Below, one piece after another: positions 25,001 to 33,438 of a stretch of DNA of 64,000 bases (position 1 is its first letter; each line of letters opens with the position of its first letter). The DNA is from Lytechinus variegatus. Its lineage: Eukaryota > Echinodermata > Echinoidea > Temnopleuroida > Toxopneustidae. The position numbers and the translations under genes are program-made. The stretch lies in assembly GCF_018143015.1 (NCBI RefSeq), contig NC_054753.1:25384462-25448461 (forward strand). Reading direction: 5' to 3'. The notes under the pieces are model-generated. The model searched no databases. It was not told the origin of the DNA and saw only the letters and a program-made list of their open reading frames with translations.

Positions 25001-27732
25001 AACATGATGAGATCCAGGATCTTGTCATCTCATCATCTCTTCTAAAAGATGTCAACATGATGAGATCCGGGATCTTGTCATCTCAACATCTCTTCTAAAA
25101 GATGTTGACATGATGAGATCCGGGATCTTGTCATCTCATCATCTCTTCTAAAAGATGTTGACATGAGATCCAGGATCTCGTCATCTTAACTTTTGCTATC
25201 AAGATGTCGACTTCCCGAGATAATTATCTCAACATCTCGGTGGCACTTTTAAGCTTCCATAATACAGGCATAGAATGTGTTAGTTTTTGTGTTGTCGCCT
25301 TAAATAGAAATCTAGTTGTTGAGTACTTATAACAGAAGACTTAAGTCGGATGGATTATCATTGTGAGCAGTTTATTAGTATTTTAGCAGGTGCGGATCCC
25401 CCCTTTAGAGAAGAAAAACCGAGGTGAGCCCCCCTTTTGAAATTGAAGTCCTTTTTTTTTGGCTAGTCAATTTTTTTGGTACGAAATATCCTTAATTTGT
25501 TTTTGAAAACTTTTTTTGGTTTCTGCTTGTCAACATTACGAAAATTTGTGTTTAAAAACAGATCTCCTCTGACACCCCAATTTCAAATTCCAAGCTTCTC
25601 TCACTGCCCCCCCCCCATCCTCGATATCAGCAGGAATGGTAATCCTTAAGTAAACAACCACACACTCTCCCAGATAATCCACCTTCCCCCCAAGGAGAAG
25701 TGACCTTCATACGGCCAGGCAGAGGGAGAGAGAGAGGGAGAGAGAGATGTTGCGGTTTCCAGCGCGGTGTTTGTTCAGCTCTTATCAGCAGCTGCAGTCG
25801 ACCCCACCCCAGTTTAAACGAGAAAAACTTAACTTTCCCCAAAAACTGAAAATGGGGTGTCGATACCCCACTTGAGTTCCCATTGACTTACACACAAGGC
25901 CTTATCAGCAGTCAAATGAACCCCACCCCAGTTTAAACGAGAGAATTGAAGCTCTCCCAAAATCTGAAATTGGGGTTTCAGATTCCCCACCTGACCCCCC
26001 ATTGACATAACACGCAGGGCAATGGGGTTCCTGTGTTATAAGCTGGTGGGGTATTTTTTAAACACAGGATTCACGTAATGCAAAATTTTCCTCCAACCCC
26101 CCCCTTTTGGAAAATCCTGGATCCGCCCGTTATTTTAGCGATTCTTGATGATGAGGATAAACAAAAACACAAGGCCAAAGATGTTAACAGTCTTGTCTTT
26201 CAGACTTGATACAGTTTTCTACTCTCTCTCTCTTTGTTCACTAGTTTGTGCGATTTTCTGTATTCTGAACAATGGGCAAAACGTTGAAATGTGATCACTG
26301 TATAATGGTTATACAGGCCTCTACAAAAAATTTTTTCGTCACTTGCCCTGTTGGGCAAGTGATGAAAAAATTTGCTTGCCCGATAGAAAAAACTGCTTGC
26401 CCAATTTTTTAAATAATACCTGTTCACTTATTAATGAATTATTAGTAACATTGTTTAATATTGTATGATTTTTAAGTATTTTTTTTCACTATGCTTAGAA
26501 TCTTGGGTGTGTGTGTGTGCGCGTGTGTTTGTGTGGGTGTGACTGTGAGTTGAACTTTGATATAAATGAATTCAATATCTAATTTCTACTTCGCCTATTC
26601 CAGTACAATAACCTGTACTCGGCCGTGTAAGGCCCACATACCCTAACTTTTCCTGAAGTTCTTTGAAAACGCAGACTTCTACGAAAATTGCATTTCTCTA
26701 TGGGGGAGTCTAAATTTGGTGAGAATGTATTCATTAATAACTTAAATATACATGACAATGAAGAAATCATCAAACTTTATTGGAAGTTTTGAATAATATA
26801 CCCGAAATGTAAACTCTGTCTGAAACAGAAAATCACCATCATTGTGGCCTTTACTGAGCGAATTGTCCCCCAGAGCTCTGGCAGAGAGACAGAGCTCAGA
26901 CTGGCTAGCTAGTATGCGCACGTGTGTGAGCCTCCCGCCGGCCTTGTAAAATAGATGGAGCTTTGTTTGATGATTTATTGTCTGATATTTACCTCATCCC
27001 CTCAAAAAGGGAAACAAATGAATTTTAAGTTATAATTAACAAATATGGCAAGTTATTTTGGATGTTAATAGGCCGTTTTGAAAAGCAAAGCCGAATGACA
27101 TGACAACTCACCAATGCGAAGTTACTAGACTCTGTGATTTATTTCCTGTGTAGTTCTAATTATTTTATCACAGAATTGTGATATCGGAAGGTGGAAAATG
27201 TGCATTAGAAATTGCACATGGTGGTAGTCATAATGGACCCCTATACTACATTCAACTGTTTCCCGGCCATTGCGTTGATTTTTTTCATACCTGGTACCAC
27301 ACCGTACCATGTATGGAAATACGTGGTACAGAAAAAATAACGCAATTTCGGAATTTGAAACGGCGCTACTCCTATTTTTTAAGGCTTATTCATGATTTTG
27401 AGTGTGGATTTTGGATGATTTGTGGAAAAAGGAGGTACGGTACAGAAAAAAAAGACGCAACAACCACTTGCCCGATCGGGCAATTGACTTTGAGAGGTGC
27501 TTGCCCGCACGTCATTTTCACTTGCCCCGGGCAATCGGGCAAGCGGGTTTGTCGCGCCCTGGGTTATATGAAAAAAACCTACCTCTTTTTCTAGTCTCTT
27601 GACTTCATGATGGATGAGGTAACTAACTCCACAGAACTTACAGACTGTATCATCTCGAGTCATCTCCTGTATCTCATCAGGTAGAGGATGCTCGAGTGGA
27701 AGACGCTCAATGTTAGATGGAGTCTCTGACAT
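7033..27732 (-). CDS. Coiled-coil protein, probable LEKR1-like, 13 coding exons, 690 aa
   Basis: Coding exons in gene order: 27583-27732, 19501-19634, 17591-17710, 16221-16396, 14866-15051, 14094-14175, 13040-13324, 12292-12385, 10751-10837, 10088-10165, 8698-8863, 8070-8203 and 7033-7413. All junctions have GT/AG sites and compatible phase; the sum is 2073 nt, giving 690 residues. The N-terminus has a short CxxC-containing motif, VCKFCGVSYLIHHE (residues 30-43). Residues about 44-590 are almost continuous charged heptad-like coiled coil. The C-terminal ~95 residues are Ser/Gly/Pro-rich and end KKELKIQINPGQ. The ATG at 27732 is preceded in frame by TAA and by an acceptor at 27815-27816, so it is the natural start. 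From memory, the CxxC start, the HQHRIEQLKQSF segment and the length fit vertebrate LEKR1 (leucine-, glutamate- and lysine-rich protein 1). Its function is poorly known, so none is assigned. The exon structure is firm; the name is less so. Confidence 0.85.
8282..8385. repeat. TTCATTCA-type simple repeat in LEKR1-like intron
   Basis: Tandem TTCATTCA/TTTATTTA words are interrupted by a single ACCGG. There is no coding or RNA structure. Confidence 0.6.
9243..9535 (+). mobile_element. tRNA-derived SINE
   Basis: The head contains an A-box-like TGGTCTAGTGGTT and a B-box-like GGTTTGAATCC with tRNA spacing. It is followed by a conserved body (TTCAGCAAGAAATTTACCCA, then GGTGAATGGGTATCCGG) and an ATTATTATC tail. 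The same body occurs at 11222-11603, 17748-18080 and 53582-53935. It lies in an intron of the LEKR1-like gene in the opposite orientation to it. Confidence 0.75.
11222..11603 (-). mobile_element. tRNA-derived SINE with long ATC/ATT tail
   Basis: On the minus strand it starts with GGGGCATCTTGGTCTAGTGG, has a B box GGTTCGATTCC, and shares the TTCAGCAAGAAATTCATCCA body with the 9.2-kb copy. The tail runs into AAT/ATC simple repeats at about 11222-11330. A separate CAT/ATC repeat borders the head at 11604-11705. Confidence 0.75.
11840..12280. repeat. Dispersed repeat shared with 41930-42520
   Basis: It contains AATGGACAGAATACTTC and its inverted form GAAGTATTCTGTCCATTGCA, followed by a segment with ATGATGACATCATTGTAAAATGG and GACAAGGATCTGT. 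The same order of words is found at about 41930-42520 inside the VWA gene. The copy ends within about 12 bp of the exon at 12292-12385. No coding content is evident. Confidence 0.6.
12751..12985 (-). pseudogene. Two degenerate copies of the 3' part of LEKR1-like exon 7
   Basis: Exon 7 (13040-13324) ends by coding EALDSSRRDCSALRDE followed by a GTATAG donor. Copy A (about 12751-12841) reads EALDNDRRDCSALRDE with an intact GTACAG donor. Copy B (about 12876-12985) reads EAFDNVRRDCSGLRDE but carries an in-frame TAG, and its donor GT is changed to GA. Neither copy has a convincing acceptor in the needed phase, so both are probably unused relics. A little flanking intron (ATTACTAT before the exon end) is duplicated too, showing a DNA-level tandem event. 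Confidence 0.7.
13410..13490 (-). mobile_element. SINE tail fragment
   Basis: The stretch has an AATAATAATAAA run and GCGCCATCTATCTAG...GAGGCGCA, like the tail of the SINE at 16415-16870 (GCGCCATATATCTG). No tRNA head is present. Confidence 0.45.
13545..13805 (-). mobile_element. LINE fragment, C-terminal end of a reverse-transcriptase ORF
   Basis: The minus strand encodes a segment with GEKAFASSAPSLWNALPIRI followed by QSAESLEAFKEYLKSYLF, the characteristic RAFS..AP.LWN.LP...R.A.S...FK..LK..LF ending of many non-LTR retrotransposon polymerase ORFs. Only this 3' end remains, as expected for a 5'-truncated insertion. It sits in an intron of the LEKR1-like gene. Confidence 0.75.
16415..16870 (-). 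mobile_element. Composite SINE with tRNA-like head
   Basis: On the minus strand the head at about 16865-16790 reads TTGGCTCAGTCAGTATAGCG and has a B box GGGTTCAAGTCC, typical of a tRNA-derived SINE. The body ends near 16420 with GCGCCT...CATTATCATCATCA. Its middle (GTGGACCACTACACCGGGG) reappears in reverse complement at about 27900-27960. I do not read it as a functional tRNA because no acceptor stem pairs. Confidence 0.6.
17322..17566. mobile_element. Short non-autonomous hAT-like element with 8-bp target duplication
   Basis: The ends are CAGTGGCGTA and, in reverse complement, CACTGGTGAA. ACATGAAT is repeated exactly at 17314-17321 and 17567-17574. An 8-bp duplication with CA..TG ends fits the hAT superfamily. 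The inside has no coding frame and carries a poly-C run and GAGCACAGTGAGCAAG, a GAGC(N)GAGC word seen in other elements here. It lies 25 bp beyond the donor of exon 17591-17710. Confidence 0.7.
17748..18080 (+). mobile_element. tRNA-derived SINE
   Basis: The head is GCCGTGGTGTAGTGGTTCGG with B box TGTTCGAAGCC. The body contains GGTGATAAATGGGTACCCG and CTCCCCAGGGAGTGG, and the tail CTATTATTATTAG. It is the same family as 53582-53935. Confidence 0.75.
18795..19260 (+). mobile_element. LINE fragment, 3' end of a reverse-transcriptase ORF plus 3' UTR
   Basis: The plus strand reads LHWLPVHQRISFKTLLLV, one stop, then ALSSQALSYISELLPRKVH and, further on, LRDRAYACTAPKLWNGLP before FKLTIYLFK and a stop. 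This is the usual end of CR1/Jockey-like polymerases. The tail ends with ATTATTATCATC. The piece is 5'-truncated and carries one internal stop. Confidence 0.75.
19281..19460. mobile_element. MITE with long inverted repeats
   Basis: The arms TTTCATAAAGCTGTTCGTAA and GACTTTAAGAACGACTGG reappear as exact or near-exact reverse complements 100 bp later, so the whole element folds into one hairpin. It lies about 40 bp past the donor of LEKR1-like exon 19501-19634. From memory, such hairpin MITEs are common in marine invertebrate genomes. Confidence 0.75.
20040..21015. repeat. Left outer arm: ~18 tandem ~53-bp palindromic units
   Basis: The unit runs from GATCCCGGATCTCATCATGT through TGACATCTTGTAGAAGAGAT to GATGAGATGACAA. 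Its centre GATCCCGGATC is flanked by near-inverted words (GAGATGATGAGATG against CATCATGTTGACATCTT). Variants differ mainly at CCCGG/CCTGG and TTTTAG/TTGTAG. The reverse-complement array is at 24238-25190. Confidence 0.9.
21837..23620. other. Central segment of the fold-back element, no gene
   Basis: There is no coding frame with recognisable domains. It contains GCAAGCGCGAAGCGCGAGC at about 22447, GCGAGCGTGTAGCGCGAGC near 22690 and AGCGAGCGAAGCGAGC near 23033, plus GGTGGCGCCACTGG near 22841. The same type of words fills the hAT-like element at 60700-61850, so a diverged relative may be nested here. Confidence 0.5.
24238..25190. repeat. Right outer arm: ~18 tandem ~53-bp palindromic units
   Basis: This is the reverse complement of the left array, with units reading GATCCGGGATCTTGTCATCT then CATCATCTCTTCTAAAAGAT. 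The order of variants (CCGGG and CCAGG units) partly mirrors the left arm, which suggests that the arms are homogenised or were copied together. Confidence 0.9.
25387..26130. mobile_element. Non-autonomous hAT-like element, 744 bp, 8-bp target duplication
   Basis: The left end is CAGGTGCGGATCC and the right end GGATCCGCCCGT. TATTTTAG is present exactly on both sides (25379-25386 and 26131-26138). The inside has no transposase frame. It contains two related ~120-bp segments (TTATCAGCAG...CCCCACCCCAGTTTAAACGA at about 25782 and 25903). Confidence 0.75.
26314..27561. mobile_element. Non-autonomous hAT-like element, about 1.25 kb
   Basis: The ends are CAGGCCTCTACAAA and, in reverse complement, CAGGGCGCGACAAA. 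GGTTATA flanks both sides (26307-26313 and 27562-27568), a probable imperfect 8-bp duplication. Subterminal repeats CTTGCCCGAT and its complement cluster at both ends (26342-26405 and 27468-27545). No transposase is seen. It ends 21 bp from the first LEKR1-like coding exon's donor. Confidence 0.65.
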
Positions 27733-27814
27733 CTTGGATGGACTGGAGGGTGTCAAGTCACTTTACTTTCACTCATCGGGAAGCGGAAGACTTGGATCTA
27801 ATCTACATTGTAGC
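27583..27814 (-). CDS. LEKR1-like exon with start codon and part of the 5' UTR
   Basis: The exon appears to begin after TTTCCTACAG (acceptor at 27815-27816), carries about 82 nt of untranslated leader, and codes 50 residues from ATG at 27732 down to the donor at 27582-27581. An acceptor upstream of the ATG means at least one further non-coding exon lies upstream. A hAT-like element ends only 21 bp beyond the donor inside the first coding intron. Confidence 0.75.
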
Positions 27815-27854
27815 CTGTAGGAAACAAATCACAGATGAATATGATGTTAAAATA

Positions 27855-28045
27855 TATGGAGGCCCCTTGTAGAGGAGAGTCACCACCTTTGCATGTTAAG
27901 AACCCACTGCACTATTCGTATAAGAGTAGGGGGAAACCCCAGTGTAGTGGTCCACCTGTAGGCCTACTCATTCAGTTCGGTTTTCGCCTCCCAGGCACAC
28001 GTGATGCCAAACAAATTATAATAATAATAATGATAATAATATTCT
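27855..28045 (+). mobile_element. Partial SINE body with AT-rich tail
   Basis: It is the reverse complement of the middle of the 16.5-kb SINE: AGGGGGAAACCCCAGTGTAG and the GGTCCACCTG segment are shared. It ends in ATAATAATAATGATAATAAT. The tRNA-like head is missing. Confidence 0.6.
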
Positions 28046-28453
28046 CATTTAGGCCTATAGAAGATTTCAAAAATATTCATTTTGCAAAGCAGCACTTTAT
28101 TCAGTCACATAGTAATTATACCACTGACATCGATCTATCATAACATTTACATCAGACCATGCACTGCCTCAGATGCTGTTTAGACCCATTTTTTAATTTT
28201 TAACTTACTGTGAGTGTTAGACTATTCTGCATTTTAAGTTAACTAGCCAAGCCATCATATTTCTATCTAGACCAAAAGCTTCGGTCTCTGTTATATTGGT
28301 TCTTCCGCGGAACTCTGTTGGCTCCACTCATCAATTACAGAGACCGAAGTCCTAACTCGATCTGTACAGGGACTCAATGGCAAAAATAGACAAGGTTCAA
28401 AGACCTGATAAAATTATTTTCGAAATATTACCCTAATGTACATGACCTAGTAT

Positions 28454-30174
28454 TAAGCCTGAGTCATATCGATTATTTTGAAAACCGGTGTTCGACAGCT
28501 TTAATTCGATCGAACATCGATGCATCGATGCGATGCGCTTTGCATATATGCACTACGCACTGACGGTATGCGCTGGCGTTGGCCGGGTGAGCGTTGCACA
28601 AGCAGATGACAGAGCAAAGTTCGTTTGTATTTTCCATGATCACAAAACACACAAAAAAGGCCGGGGACCAAAGCAGAATTCTTCCCAAAATATCTTCAAC
28701 AATGATATTTGCAGATGACAACATATAAGTTTAAAATGAAACAATAATAAAGACATGAATCACGCAGAGTCGATCCGAATGATTTTCGGTCGACTAGCAT
28801 TCGCAGTCCATTCACCAGCCCCGTCCGCAGCTCCGTACACTCACTCTCCCGAAACGACAGGCGTGCTTGACGTCAGCGCCAGCAAACAAGTGCAATCGAC
28901 GGAGAGCGCTGTAACTTGCCTGAGATTGTGTAGTTGGATCCAAAATGAGCTCCAAATAAATTTATGGGAATAAATACGTAATTTTCTCTGTAAGGTCATT
29001 TGAATTGCTATTCAATGCTGATATAACGATTGTGAGGAAAGATTGTGGAATATGACTATGAGTTATGACGATGTTCTAGAATTAATCCTGAAAATGACAA
29101 TCCAGTCTTTTAGACGCAATTGAGCATGCGATCAAAATAAATACGAATGTTTCGAATCGAGCCCTAAATTCATCTAAATTATTACGATTTAACAAGATTT
29201 TATGGTCATACTAAGAATATTGACGATGTCAGCAAAGTATGTTATGTTCATATGGAAGAAATAATACTGGGATTATTTCTATTGTTATTCCATCTCTGGA
29301 CGTCTCCTCCATCAGCTCCGAGAAAATAAGCACAATGCGCATGCGTGTTTGATGACGTATGACATATTTTCCCATTCATGAAATCAGAGCCCAAAGTTGG
29401 GCACAAACTAGCTTCAAATTGATGGGAAAAAATATCAAACGCAATTTTCTCTGTTTTGTCATGTAAAATGTTATTATATGGTGATATTACGAACTTGAAC
29501 AGAGTTTTTGCATGTAGACAATGTTCGAGAATCAAACCTGACGTGATGATTATTTTTTTTTAGACAAGTGCACTAGCTCGACTCAAGAAGTCAAGTCGAT
29601 ATCGTCATGAGATGTCCGCCATTGAAAATTGCAACGAAATACAAACGTTTCACATCAAGCTCTAAATTCATATTAATGATTATCATATGCAAATTATTGT
29701 TAAATATTACGATTAAATAATGTTCTATGGTCATGATTTTGATATTGTTCATGAAAGCAAGATTTATTTTACGTTGATCGCGTCAATTTCCGGCTATTTT
29801 CTGGTTTGATTAAAGAACAGTACTGCGCATGCACGATCGATGGCCATGACTTCCATTCATGAATTCATCGTGCATAAATTATCTCGGCACGAGCAGACGA
29901 GTAAGACTCGAACTATGATCGAAATAAACTTCAAATTAATGGTGAATAGCATCATAATTACTCATTCGGTTTCATTTGGGGGGCAATAGAAATCAAGTAA
30001 GTAGTAGTAAAGTTGGACATTACTGATATTTTGATGATTGATTGTGTAAACCAAACGAATCGGCCGGCCGACGTATTTTTTTTTTTTTTCGATGCACCGA
30101 TTTTGCAAAATCTGCACCGGTGTTCGATGACATCGATCGAACACCGATTTTAAAATCGATTCGACTCAGGCTTA
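28454..30174. mobile_element. Non-autonomous DNA element, 1.72 kb, with 8-bp target duplication
   Basis: The ends TAAGCCTGAGTC and GACTCAGGCTTA are inverted. CCTAGTAT occurs exactly at 28446-28453 and 30175-30182. The 8-bp duplication suggests hAT-like transposition. The ends contain repeated ATCGATCGAACACCG words. The inside is about three diverged ~450-500-bp direct repeats (near 28900, 29330 and 29800), each with a GCGCATGC-type word, a CCATTCATGAA-type word and a later ATTCTATGGTCAT-type word. No coding frame is recognisable. Confidence 0.75.
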
Positions 30175-31015
30175 CCTAGTATACTAATTTCTTACCCTAA
30201 ATCCCGCCTTGAAACTGGTTTTAATTAATATGTTCATGAGACTCCCATTGTTTGTTGGACTATGTAAGCTGCCATCTTGGTTCTAAAAGTGACGACAGAC
30301 TCCCCCCTTGACCCTTATGTCTATCTATTTTTGGTCCAGTTCTTTTTATAAATAGGTGTATTAACCGGCCTAATGGGAGCTGCACAATCACAAACCATCT
30401 ATGTACAAGGAGAAATAAAATTTAAAAACTTGAAACAGATGGCTGCCCGCTGTCTAATTTCTATCACAATGTGCCAGAGGCTTTTTATTGAAAAATATAA
30501 GTAAAATTTTACCTAACGTTAGGTCTAAATGTTTAGTCAATAAAACTAGTATGCTTAAGTGCCAAATATTAAAGAACAAGTCCACCCCAATAGAGAGTTG
30601 ATCTGAATAGAAAGAGAAAAAATCCAACAAGCATAACACTGAAAATTTGAACAAAATCGGATGTAAAAAAACTAAAGTACAAAAGATATGACAGTTTAAA
30701 ATTTTGCTTAATTACACAAAACAGGGCCTACAATTATGTACATCCTGGTCGGTATGCATATGCAAATGAGGAGACTGATGACATCATCCACTCACTATAT
30801 CTTTTGAACTTTATTACATGAAATATGATATTCTAATTTTCTCCTCAGAGTCAGACATTATTGAATCAATCAATGATTAATTTCTCCCTAAGTTTGTGGA
30901 ATTAGCATTGCTTTTACTGTCTGTGTATCAATGGTTCAGTCAAGTTGTTCCTTGTTATCAAATCTGTTAGAAATGAAATGTTAATTCAAACAATAAAAAA
31001 CCAAACATTCGACTA

Positions 31016-31633
31016 CCGTAAGGGCACTAGTATTCAACCCGGCATAATTCAAAGATTTTGACATATTTCCAAAAATATTTTGAAATATGGAAACTATCTT
31101 TATTTCATACCTTTGTTATTTCCTGGGTAATCTGTTGTCGGTATTTTCTTTATCAATCTGTCGACTGTATGCGCGTAGGATCGAATTATGCGCCGATGGC
31201 CTTTTGCACTGAATTGCACTAGTATTCAACCTAGCGTCTAGTGAGGATAGATAGCAAATCTCAGAAGGGTTTATATTGGTAAATTAGATCTAGATCTATG
31301 TAAGTCTCTGGCTTTGATTAATTCCCTGTTTGGTCTCATCTCAAATGGTCTAGTCCATAGTCGGATGGGACAAGGGCAGATTGAGAGACAGGACCATCTT
31401 TCATCGCTAGGTTGAATACTAGTGCAGACGGGTTGAATACTAGTGCAAAAAACCGTCGCCGTATAATTCGATCGCCCGCGCACACAGTCGACTGGTTGAA
31501 GAAAAAAATAACGGAAAAAGAATAACCAGCATTTGCTCTTGAAAATAAGATGGGTCTGAAATTCAGGTAAATTCTATATTTCTATTTATTTAAGAAAACT
31601 CTCCAAACGGGTTGAATACTAGTGCCCTTACGG
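31016..31633. mobile_element. TA-flanked MITE with five copies of a terminal motif
   Basis: The ends are perfect inverted repeats of about 26 bp (CCGTAAGGGCACTAGTATTC then AACCCG), flanked by TA at 31014-31015 and 31634-31635, as in Tc1/mariner-type insertion. The word CACTAGTATTCAACC occurs forward at about 31025 and 31218, and reversed at about 31408, 31431 and 31610. There is no coding frame. Confidence 0.75.
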
Positions 31634-31736
31634 TATGTCATTTGCATGTCACTGAGTTGTTATTATTATCATTTTTTTTGCTGTGGAAAATAAAATGCCC
31701 ACTCACACAACATGCGCAACGCATGTGGTTTCATAG

Positions 31737-31870
31737 GGTAGGCACTTAAGAACCAAGTTTGAAAGGACACTCGTAAAATTACGTCACTCTCGCGATGAAT
31801 AATCATTAGATCGTGGTCGTGCGTGTTCAATCATTCGTATCCTTTCAAACTTGGTTCTTAAGTGCCTACC
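31737..31870. mobile_element. Short hairpin MITE, 134 bp
   Basis: The 31-bp ends (GGTAGGCACTTAAGAACCAA then GTTTGAAAGGA) are exact inverted copies. About 72 bp lie between them. The flanks show no clear target duplication. It is nested in the 30.6-32.3 kb element. Confidence 0.75.
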
Positions 31871-32582
31871 GACTTTGAAATAATATCGCGCGCCCTCTTT
31901 AGGCAAAAGTTGATATCAACGCTGATCAAGAGGCATCTACGTGAAGATCACGAAAAATGCTCTTATTTTATTTAAAAAAACAGCAAAGAGAATTCAACAA
32001 ACGATCCATATGGTTCGGTAAGTGTCATAGCTCAAATATAATGCTTAGCTACGATGTAAAGTCATAGTTATTTTAGTAAAAAGGGTGTGAAAGATTCGCG
32101 TGCACCGGTGCATATGAATCCTTCACACACGAGACGATTTGAACCCTTGAGTGTAAAATGCCATAACTTTCTTATTTTGCATCCAATTTAGATGAAATTT
32201 TCAGTCAGTGTTGTGGTATTTTTTTATCTTTCTCTATTTATTCAAATCAACATGTACTCTGGGGTGGACTTGACCTATAAGTTAGGTGGAAGGTCGAAGA
32301 GTCACCGACCCCCCTTCCCATTCATACGCACAATCTCTCTCTCTTAACTGATCCCTCCACTTCTTTGGAGAATCACTAACATGTTTTTCAATGGGTGGGA
32401 TTGCCTGGCAAACGGAAATATCCATCTTTCCATTTTCAAATTGCATGCCCATGGCAATGACAATTTCTTACAAAGAATGGAATAGTGTATTTTAGTTCTC
32501 ATCCACGGCTTTAAATTCAGTTGATTTCAAATATCAGTCTAACTGTTAGAAAACAACAAAGATAAAAAGTCATTTTACTTAC

Positions 32583-32700
32583 GAACAGGCAGCGCAACCG
32601 AAAGCCATGGAAACCGGCATCAACAATTTCACGGTCGCGGGGCCGGGCGCCAAGCGCCGGCGCGGTCGGCCGCTCTGTCGCAACGTCCCATCAACACACT
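32583..32700 (-). promoter_or_regulatory. Possible GC-rich first exon/promoter upstream of the LEKR1-like gene
   Basis: A CpG-rich patch (about 32620-32700) stands out from AT-rich surroundings. On the minus strand it leads into ATGGCTTTCGGTTGCGCTGC and a consensus donor GTAAGT at 32582. If spliced to the acceptor before 27814, the ATG at 32608 would open a 23-codon frame ending at TGA before the main start, that is, an upstream ORF in the leader. Part of the same patch (about 32700-32780) is transposon-like, so the GC content may instead come from a repeat. This is a guess from position, donor and composition. Confidence 0.3.
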
Positions 32701-32779
32701 TTATTTGGCTCGGCGCCCGGCACGCAGCCGGGGCTCAGCCCCCCCCCCCCCCCTGTAAAACCGTTCCGCGGCCCCTGAA
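32700..32779. mobile_element. Fragment of the CCGCGGCCCCTG-ended element
   Basis: ACCGTTCCGCGGCCCCTGAA is shared exactly with the right end of the element at 57153-57309, and both are preceded by a TTTGGCTC(G/A)GCGCCC word. The left end is not recognisable. Confidence 0.5.
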
Positions 32780-32799
32780 ACAGAGCCCCTCTAATGACT

Positions 32800-33436
32800 T
32801 GTCAGGCCCACTCTCCTTTCAAATTGCAGACTCAACCCATCGAGGTTGAATTTGGTCATTCCATGATGCGCAGCGGAGTATATAGGCCTAGCTAGCCGCC
32901 AATTAAAATTAAAAAAAACTAGAAACTAAAAATACCCCCCCACTGTTGATCGAACTTAAATCCGCCCTCAATAAGGCAAATGAAGAGAAGGAGCATAAGA
33001 AAATCAACATAATCACTATTATCGCTAGGGTATATGTTTGAAATCTGACATACCCCGACTGAAAAAAATTCGTCGAGGGCCGGGGGCAATGTCATTACAA
33101 GGGGTCATAAGGGGCTTTCAAAATAGACTTTAATCAAACAACATCTTTCATGTGGCAAAGTTCTCGAGATAAGTATTTTCACCCAGTGATTTTTACCATA
33201 TAATACCTCATTATGGGCATGATTTTTTTCCTGATTTAATTAGTCGATTCTGTACCCTAGACGCCCGTATCACTCGGTCGTGAAAAAAATATATAGAAAC
33301 AGCCCAATTTGCTTTTGCTTACGAGCAATCGAGCATTGGGTAGTGCCCCCCTCCCTGTGAAATTTACCTGATTATAAACATCGGGGAAATAATCGGATGG
33401 GATTCCAATATAAGGTAGATTTCAAGATGATCATGA
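32800..33436. other. Intergenic stretch, nothing recognised
   Basis: AT-rich sequence with several poly-C or poly-G runs and no convincing exon, RNA gene or bounded repeat. Confidence 0.45.
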
Positions 33437-33438
33437 TG

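Larger units (their letters stand above)
19978..25261. mobile_element. Fold-back (TU/FB-type) DNA element with ~1.6-kb satellite arms
   Basis: The two ends are mirror images: TATGGAAGCTTAAAAGTGCC at 19978 and its reverse complement ending at 25261. ATACAG flanks both sides (19972-19977 and 25262-25267), a probable 6-bp target duplication; a TA duplication inside the ends is an alternative. Each arm has an outer array of about 18 units of ~53 bp (20040-21015 and 24238-25190), a unique part (GCACCTGCACGCATTAACAC), and inner ~170-195-bp units beginning GGGCAACCAGATAAACACTA. The centre (about 21837-23620) has no transposase-like frame. Sea-urchin TU elements are known to have tandemly repeated outer arms, so the class fits. 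It lies in the first coding intron of the LEKR1-like gene. Confidence 0.85.
30570..32285. mobile_element. TTAA-type inverted-repeat element, interrupted by other elements
   Basis: CAAGTCCACCCCA at 30578 mirrors TGGGGTGGACTTG at 32261-32273. The homology extends about 70 bp inward (ATAGAAAGAGAAAAAATCC against its reverse complement). The outer word TTAAAGAACAAGTCCACC resembles the ends of the TTAA elements at 35309, 45710 and 46064. Two further inverted-repeat elements (31016-31633 and 31737-31870) are nested inside. Confidence 0.6.

Noticed and set aside
20040-25190. Regular repeats with spacers, CRISPR-like at first sight
   Set aside because: Units are contiguous, with no unique spacers, are palindromic, occur as two inverted arrays, and the genome is animal.
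28488-28973. Two plus-strand frames as upstream exons of the gene at 37.4 kb
   Set aside because: They lie in the 28454-30174 transposable element and have no matching donor or acceptor.
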